This document shows, in pieces, positions 45,384 through 51,505 of a stretch of DNA of 51,505 nt. Under the pieces are notes generated by a model, which was given only the letters and a program-made list of their open reading frames with translations, had not been told where the DNA came from and did no database searches. How positions within the stretch are numbered: position 1 is the stretch's first letter; every line of letters starts with the position of its first letter. The stretch comes from Burkholderiales bacterium. GTDB taxonomy: Bacteria; Pseudomonadota; Gammaproteobacteria; Burkholderiales; Burkholderiaceae_C. The position numbers were made by a program, and so were the translations under genes. The DNA is taken from positions 1 to 51,505 of the forward strand of contig JAIXKR010000117.1 in NCBI GenBank assembly GCA_026932235.1. Direction: 5' to 3'.

Positions 45384-46844
45384 ATGAACACTCGCCCCAC
45401 CGCCGAGGCCGCCACCGACGCCACCGCGGCCGACGACAGCTCGACCAGCATCGTTTCGCTCTACCAGAAGCAGCGCAAGATCTACGCGCGCGCCGTCACC
45501 GGGGTGTTCGCGAAGTGGCGCTGGGCCTTCGTGTGGCTGACGCAGATCCTCTTCTACGGCCTTCCCTGGCTGCTGTGGAACGACCGCCAGGCGGTGCTGT
45601 TCGACCTCGTCTCGCGGCGCTTCTACATCTTCGGCCTCGTGCTGTATCCGCAGGACCTGATCTACCTCACCGCGCTGCTCATGATCAGCGCCTACGCGCT
45701 GTTCCTGTTCACGGCGGTGGCCGGGCGGCTGTGGTGCGGCTACGCGTGCCCGCAGACCGTCTACACCGAGATCTTCATGTGGATCGAGCAGCGCTTCGAG
45801 GGCGACCGCGTGCGCCGCATGAAGCTCGACGCCGGACCCTGGAACTTCGAGAAGATCTGGCGCAAGAGCGGCAAGCAGCTGGCTTGGATCGCCGTCGGCC
45901 TCTGGACGGGCTTCACCTTCGTCGGCTACTTCACGCCCATCCGCACACTGGGGCAGGCCGTGGCCTCGATGAGCCTGGGCCCTTGGGAGACCTTCTGGAT
46001 CCTCTTCTACGGCTTCGCCACCTACGGCAACGCGGGCTGGATGCGCGAGCAGGTGTGCAAGTACATGTGCCCGTACGCGCGCTTCCAGAGCGCGATGTTC
46101 GACAAGGACACGCTCATCATCACCTACGACCCCGAACGCGGCGAGCCGCGGGGCGCGCGCAAGCGCAAGCTGGACCATCGCGCGGCGGGGATGGGCGACT
46201 GCATCGACTGCACGCTTTGCGTGCAGGTCTGCCCCACCGGCATCGACATCCGCAAGGGGCTGCAATACGAGTGCATCGGCTGCGCCGCGTGCATCGACGT
46301 CTGCAACGGCGTCATGGACAAGATGGAATACCCGCGCGGCCTGATCCGCTACGCGACGCAGAACGCGCTCGCCGAACACCTGGGCCCGCGCCAGATGCTC
46401 GCGCGCGTGCTGCGGCCCCGCGTGCTGATCTACAGCGCGATCCTGACGCTGATCGTCCTCGCCTTCGCCTGGAGCCTGGCCACGCGCACGCCCTTCCGCG
46501 CCGACGTCGTGCGCGACCGCGCCTCGCTCGCGCGCATCGTCGAAGACGGCCGCATCGAGAACGTCTACCGCCTGCAGGTGATGAACCAGGCCGAGCAGAC
46601 GCAGAGCTACCGCTTCAGCGTGCAGGGCCTGCCCGGAATCGCCATCGCCGAGCGCGCCGAGCTCACGCTCGGCCCGGCGCAGGCGCAGTGGGTGACGCTG
46701 CACGTGCAGATCCCGCACGAAGCGGCGCGCAGCCTCGGCGCCGGCGCGCACCCGATGCGGTTCGGCATCGAGCGCCTGCCCACGCAAGCGGGCGACGCGC
46801 CCGTGCACGTGGACGAGAAGTCGACCTTCGTCGTGCCGCGCTGA
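45384..46844 (+). CDS. ccoG: Cytochrome c oxidase accessory protein CcoG (RdxA/FixG)
   Basis: 486 residues. Membrane helices alternate with iron-sulfur sites: CGYACPQTVYTEI and CKYMCPYARFQ near the membrane, then a ferredoxin pair CIDCTLCVQVCPTG and CIGCAACIDVC, and a C-terminal immunoglobulin-like periplasmic domain. CcoG reduces copper for assembly of the cbb3 oxidase CuB centre. The ccoNOP and ccoIS genes usually found beside it are not in this window. The ATG at 45384 gives an acidic Thr/Ala-rich N-terminus. Confidence 0.94.
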   Translation: MNTRPTAEAATDATAADDSSTSIVSLYQKQRKIYARAVTGVFAKWRWAFVWLTQILFYGLPWLLWNDRQAVLFDLVSRRFYIFGLVLYPQDLIYLTALLMISAYALFLFTAVAGRLWCGYACPQTVYTEIFMWIEQRFEGDRVRRMKLDAGPWNFEKIWRKSGKQLAWIAVGLWTGFTFVGYFTPIRTLGQAVASMSLGPWETFWILFYGFATYGNAGWMREQVCKYMCPYARFQSAMFDKDTLIITYDPERGEPRGARKRKLDHRAAGMGDCIDCTLCVQVCPTGIDIRKGLQYECIGCAACIDVCNGVMDKMEYPRGLIRYATQNALAEHLGPRQMLARVLRPRVLIYSAILTLIVLAFAWSLATRTPFRADVVRDRASLARIVEDGRIENVYRLQVMNQAEQTQSYRFSVQGLPGIAIAERAELTLGPAQAQWVTLHVQIPHEAARSLGAGAHPMRFGIERLPTQAGDAPVHVDEKSTFVVPR

Positions 46845-46853
46845 GCGACGCGC

Positions 46854-48374
<1,521 letters not shown>

Positions 48375-48451
48375 GGGCTTCTCCTGAAGATGACGAGTCC
48401 GGCAGTTTAGGAAAAAGGGCAGGCCATGCCACGAGCGCCGAGAATGGGGCC

Positions 48452-49108
48452 ATGACGCCCGCTCCCCTGCCCCCCAGGCCGCTTGCCGAGGCCGAGATCG
48501 AGACGCTGCAAGGCCTGCTCGACGCCGTTCCCGCGCCGCTCGAGCCGCTGGACGTGAGCGCGCTCGACGGCTACCTTTGCGGCGTGCTGCTGCAGCCGCA
48601 GGCGCCGCCGCTTGCGCAGTGGTGGCCCGGCGTGCTCGACGTCGAAGGGCGGCCGGCGCCATCGGCCTTCGACGCCGCACCGCTGCAGGCGCTGGTGCTG
48701 CGCCGCCACGCCGAACTCGAGCGCGCGATCGCGCGTCGCGACTGGTTCGATCCCTGGGTGTTCGAACTCGACGAAGCCGCCTCGCCCTCGGAGGCGCTGC
48801 TGCCCTGGGTCGCGGGCTTCGCCGCGGCGCAGGAGCGCTTCCCGGCGCTGATGGCGCTCGCCGAGCCCGCACTCGTCGAGCCGCTGGCGCTGCTCTACCT
48901 GCACTTCGATCCCGCGGACCTGGAGGACGCGCAGGCCCTGCTCGAGGTCATCGAGACGCTCGAGCCGCCGCAGGACCTGGCCGAGGCGGTGCAGGACCTC
49001 GTGCGCGCGCTGATGCTGATCGCCGACGCGACACGCCCGCGCCCCGCGGCACCACCGCGCGCGCCGTCGCGCCGCAGCGCCGCGCGCAGGCACCCGCGGC
49101 GGGCGTGA
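48452..49108 (+). CDS. UPF0149 (YgfB/YecA) family protein
   Basis: 218 residues. The helical YgfB/YecA-type domain is recognisable: [32 protein letters not shown] (in parts), [18 protein letters not shown] and [16 protein letters not shown]. The family lacks an assigned biochemical function. Some members end in a SEC-C zinc motif, but here the tail is Arg/Pro-rich ([17 protein letters not shown]) without cysteines. It is divergent from mmsA with about 77 bases between the starts. Confidence 0.85.
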   Translation: MTPAPLPPRPLAEAEIETLQGLLDAVPAPLEPLDVSALDGYLCGVLLQPQAPPLAQWWPGVLDVEGRPAPSAFDAAPLQALVLRRHAELERAIARRDWFDPWVFELDEAASPSEALLPWVAGFAAAQERFPALMALAEPALVEPLALLYLHFDPADLEDAQALLEVIETLEPPQDLAEAVQDLVRALMLIADATRPRPAAPPRAPSRRSAARRHPRRA

Positions 49109-49215
49109 ATTGAGGCACGGCGACCGCTCGAATCGGGGATTCTGCGGCGCCGCGAAAGGCCGACACTGGGCGCATCAGGCAAGTCACCCCGGACTTCTGC
49201 CAAGAGAGGCCCACG

Positions 49216-49416
49216 ATGAGCGAGTCCAGCGTCCCCATGCGGCTGTTCAACCTCTGGCGTCGCCGCGCCGGGTCGTCCGCCGCTTCCGAGCCTGCGGATC
49301 TCGGCACCGCGTTCGGCCTCGAGCTGAGCATGCTGCCCGATGAGGACGACGCGCAGGCGGCGCCCCATCCGCAAAGCCCCTGGTGGCAGCGATTGCTGCA
49401 GCGCCCGGCGGGCTGA
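49216..49416 (+). CDS. Small hypothetical protein
   Basis: 66 residues: MSESSVPMRLFNLWRRRAG, an acidic middle (LELSMLPDEDDA) and a Trp-rich end SPWWQRLLQRP. A GAGAGG ribosome site precedes the ATG. It has no recognised domain and could be a peripheral membrane peptide. The terminator hairpin overlaps its stop. Confidence 0.5.
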   Translation: MSESSVPMRLFNLWRRRAGSSAASEPADLGTAFGLELSMLPDEDDAQAAPHPQSPWWQRLLQRPAG

Positions 49417-49431
49417 GCGTCGGCGCTCAGC
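49412..49431. terminator. Bidirectional hairpin GCTGAGCG-TCGG-CGCTCAGC
   Basis: A perfect 8-bp stem with a four-base loop that contains the stop codons of both convergent genes (ends 49416 and 49427). No T-run; a likely shared terminator. Confidence 0.6.
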
Positions 49432-49849
49432 GCACCAGCAGCACCGGCGTGCTGCAGTTGGCCAGCACCTTGGTGGCCACCGATCCCATCACCAGTCCGG
49501 TGAGCGCGCCGTGGCCGCGCGAGCCCATGATGAGCAATTCGTAGCCGCCCTTCTCCGCCGTTTCGGCGATCACGTCACCCGCCGACCCGACCTTGCTCAC
49601 GTACTGCGCGCGCATGCTTCGCCGCGTGAAGAAGCTGCGGATCGGCTTGAAGATCTTCTCCGCTTCCGCGTCGTAATAGTCCTTCAGGACCTTGCGGTCG
49701 AGTACCGCGGCGGCGCGCTGCGGCACCGGTGGCACCGTGTGGATCACGGTGTAGTCGTGCGCACTGCCGAGCCACTCGTCGTGGGCGGCGAGGTAGGCCA
49801 ACATGCGCTTGGTGTAGGAACTGCCGTCGACGGCGACCAGGATCTTCAA
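49427..49849 (-). CDS. Universal stress protein (UspA family)
   Basis: 140 residues, a single Usp domain. The ATP-binding type pattern G-x2-G-x9-G-S/T is present in MGSRGHGALTGLVMGSVATKV, with ILVAVDGSSYTKR at the N-terminus and STPVLLVR at the end. It probably binds ATP and acts in stress survival. The start is TTG at 49849: GGAG lies six bases before it, and no in-frame ATG is available upstream. Confidence 0.92.
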   Translation of the reverse strand: MKILVAVDGSSYTKRMLAYLAAHDEWLGSAHDYTVIHTVPPVPQRAAAVLDRKVLKDYYDAEAEKIFKPIRSFFTRRSMRAQYVSKVGSAGDVIAETAEKGGYELLIMGSRGHGALTGLVMGSVATKVLANCSTPVLLVR

Positions 49850-49951
49850 CGTCGTCTCCTTCCAGCGGCAACCGCGCCGCCACCCCGAGTGTCGCGTATG
49901 GCGGCGCGATTGGGGTGAGTGCCCGACTTTCGTGCTGCCCGCCGGCCCCGA

Positions 49952-50728
49952 TCAGACCTCGATCAGCCGCTGTGGCTCGAAGCCCGCGGCTTCACCCTTG
50001 CGCGGCATGCCGCGCGCGTGGCAGACGACGCGCGCGGGCGGCGTTCCGGCGCGCGCAATCCCGTAGTCGTGACGGCAGTGCAGGTGGCCGTGCAGCCAGA
50101 GGTCGGCGCGCAGGATCAGCTCGTCGTCGGCATTGCAGAAGCTCGCGGTCCCGGGCTGGCGGCCGAAACGCGGGTCGGCGCTCCGCAGGCTGGGCGCGAA
50201 GTGCGTGATCACGACCGTGCGCGCCCAGGCGCCGCGCGCAGGCCGCTCCAGTTCCCGTTCGAGCCAGGCGCGATCGGCGAGGCCCAGCGCACGCACCGCT
50301 TCGGCGTCGAAAGGGCGGCCCTCGTGCGTGGCGCCCATGAGGCGCTGGAAATGCGCGGCAGCGCGCATCGCGCGCGGGCGCTCGGCGGCGCCGAAGACGT
50401 CGTAGTCGCTCCAGCGCACCGCACCGAGGAAGCGCAGCGGCACGCCGTCCGCGCCCGCGAGCAGCAGCGCCTCGCGGTGCAGCAGGCGGATGCCGAGCGA
50501 GGCGCAATGCACCCGCAGCGCCGGCACCACCGCCTCCACCGCGCGGCCGTCGAACTCGTGGTTGCCGGGGACGAAGAGCACCGGCACCGGCCAGTGGGCG
50601 AAGCGCGCCAGGCCGCGCCAGGTGGCGTCGATGTCGCCGGCCAGCACCAGCAACTCGGCCCCCGGCGCCGGCTGCGGATCGAAACTCTCGGTCTCCAGGT
50701 GCAGGTCCGAGAGCAGCTGCAGCTTCAT
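49952..50728 (-). CDS. Metallophosphoesterase (calcineurin-like)
   Basis: 258 residues. All five metal-site motifs are present: SDLHLE, LAGDIDA, GNHEFD, ITHFAPS and HGHLH. The protein is cytoplasmic in appearance (no signal sequence) and belongs to the small Ser/Thr-phosphatase-like or cyclic-phosphodiesterase group; the substrate is unknown. The ATG at 50728 starts MKLQLLSDLHLE. It is divergent from the small exported protein with only ten bases between the predicted starts. Confidence 0.88.
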   Translation of the reverse strand: MKLQLLSDLHLETESFDPQPAPGAELLVLAGDIDATWRGLARFAHWPVPVLFVPGNHEFDGRAVEAVVPALRVHCASLGIRLLHREALLLAGADGVPLRFLGAVRWSDYDVFGAAERPRAMRAAAHFQRLMGATHEGRPFDAEAVRALGLADRAWLERELERPARGAWARTVVITHFAPSLRSADPRFGRQPGTASFCNADDELILRADLWLHGHLHCRHDYGIARAGTPPARVVCHARGMPRKGEAAGFEPQRLIEV

Positions 50729-50738
50729 CGGCACGATT

Positions 50739-51134
50739 GTGGAGGACACCCCGCCGGGACCGGACGCTAACGCCTATCTGTTACGGCGAAGTCGGACCCG
50801 GATCCTCGGCGCGGCGCTCTGGCTGGGCGCCGGATCGATCGGGCTCTTCGCGTCGATGAGCCCGAGTGCCCAGACCCCAGCAGCGAGGACGTGCAAGATG
50901 GACCCGATCAAGCAGTCGATTTGCATCTACAAGGCCATCCTCGACGACGTGGAGCGGAACTACGCGATGCGCGGCGGCGGCGGCATCGGCAGCATCGTCC
51001 AGAACTCGTCCACCTCGTATGCCGTCCATCTGCTCCAGGAAGGCCGCGAGGATGTCCGCACCTATGACGTGCAGGTGTCTTCCGGCGGCAAGGTGACGAT
51101 CACCGCCGTGACCGAGACAACGGTGAAGCACTAG
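50739..51134 (+). CDS. Small exported protein of unknown function
   Basis: 131 residues from GTG at 50739. A basic stretch (LLRRSRTR) and a hydrophobic core (ILGAALWLGAGSIGLFASMSPSAQ) form a signal peptide with cleavage near AQ-T. The mature part has two cysteines (ARTCKMDPIKQSICIYK), a Gly-rich turn and strands ending in KVTITAVTETTVKH. The start is uncertain: the GTG lies only ten bases from the divergent gene's ATG, and later starts would cut the signal peptide. No family recognised. Confidence 0.6.
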   Translation: MEDTPPGPDANAYLLRRSRTRILGAALWLGAGSIGLFASMSPSAQTPAARTCKMDPIKQSICIYKAILDDVERNYAMRGGGGIGSIVQNSSTSYAVHLLQEGREDVRTYDVQVSSGGKVTITAVTETTVKH

Positions 51135-51140
51135 CGCACT

Positions 51141-51168
51141 CGCGCGGCGAGACCGGGCCCGCCGCGCG
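51141..51168. terminator. GC-rich hairpin between convergent genes
   Basis: CGCGCGGCG (51141-51149) pairs perfectly with CGCCGCGCG (51160-51168) around a 10-base loop, between the small exported protein gene (ends 51134) and pckG (ends 51174). Confidence 0.55.
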
Positions 51169-51173
51169 CCGTC

Positions 51174-51505
51174 TCAGGCCGCGAGCCCCGCCTCGATGCG
51201 CTTCATCGTCGCCGGCAGCTCGGCCGGCAGCTTGTGCGCCAGGCGCGCGAAGTGCTCCGCGTGCAGCGCCAGTTCCTGTGCCCATGCGGCCTTGTCGATG
51301 CCGATCACCGCGGCGTACTGCTCGCGCGTGAAGTCCAGGCCGTCCCAGCGCAGGTCCTCGTAGCGGGGCGAGATGCCGAAGGCGTTCTCGTCGCCGCCCG
51401 CGGTCCCCTCGAGCCGGCGCAGCATCCACTCGAGAACGCGCATGTTCTCTCCGTAGCCCGGCCAGACGAACTTGCCGTCGGCGCCCTTGCGGAACCAGTT
51501 GACGC
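51174..51505 (-). CDS. pckG: Phosphoenolpyruvate carboxykinase (GTP), C-terminal part (truncated by window)
   Basis: The frame is open to the window edge. It reads VNWFRKGADGKFVWPGYGEN, then MRVLEWMLRRLEG, the end of the nucleotide-binding region of GTP-type PEP carboxykinase, followed by the terminal helices (YEDLRWDGLDFTREQYAAV, ending EAGLAA). The enzyme converts oxaloacetate to phosphoenolpyruvate for gluconeogenesis. The catalytic and P-loop parts are outside the window. Confidence 0.93.
   Translation of the reverse strand, partial: VNWFRKGADGKFVWPGYGENMRVLEWMLRRLEGTAGGDENAFGISPRYEDLRWDGLDFTREQYAAVIGIDKAAWAQELALHAEHFARLAHKLPAELPATMKRIEAGLAA

Overview
The window is very GC-rich, densely packed, single-copy bacterial chromosome. 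Gene content points to a betaproteobacterium of the order Burkholderiales, of the Rubrivivax/Leptothrix/Comamonadaceae kind. The indicators are a MetH lacking its homocysteine domain, the alr-lplT-radA neighbourhood, ilvE next to a small zinc-finger gene, a Tat-type sulfide:quinone reductase homologue, CcoG, GTP-type PEP carboxykinase and many c-di-GMP/PAS proteins. Species cannot be fixed from sequence alone. No phage, insertion sequence, CRISPR array or rRNA was seen; there is one tRNA, tRNA-Arg(CCG).

Layout. 0-1 kb: 3' end of comM, then a toxin-antitoxin pair whose toxin looks frame-damaged. 1-7.8 kb: metH (minus), an OmpA-type lipoprotein (minus), a secreted 5'-nucleotidase-like phosphoesterase (plus) and a crotonase-fold protein (minus). 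8-14.5 kb: a signalling block with a chemoreceptor, a PAS-PAS-GGDEF-EAL protein, a MarR regulator and, divergent from it, a receiver-plus-HPt-like protein that has lost both phospho-acceptor residues. 14.5-19.6 kb: selO with an unrecognised zinc-ribbon membrane protein upstream, an MscS channel and an RlpA lipoprotein. 19.6-23.5 kb: DUF481 outer-membrane protein, tRNA-Arg, membrane-anchored cytochrome c, small conserved proteins and ilvE. 24-30 kb: radA, arfB, glsB-like, alr, lplT and an aromatic aminotransferase.

30-37.2 kb: a peptide-type ABC transporter in two pieces. The permease genes are separated from the ATPase genes and a terminal amidase by a remnant of a DsbA/FrnE-like gene, a diguanylate cyclase and a small tryptophan-rich lipoprotein; no substrate-binding protein is present. 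37.2-42.8 kb: a four-PAS hybrid histidine kinase with a non-ATG start, pyrF and purB on the minus strand. 42.9-45.4 kb: a Tat-exported sulfide:quinone reductase homologue behind a CsoR/CstR-like inverted repeat, followed by a small membrane protein and a methyltransferase. 45.4-51.5 kb: ccoG, mmsA, a UPF0149 protein, a universal stress protein, a phosphoesterase, a small exported protein and the 3' part of pckG.

The observations most worth a second look are the doubly phospho-dead phosphorelay protein at 13723-14484, the zinc-ribbon membrane protein coupled to selO, the putative sulfur-responsive operon at 42.9 kb, the paired AGGG-N4-CCCT palindromes at 30025-30058, and the decayed toxin and decayed DsbA-like gene.
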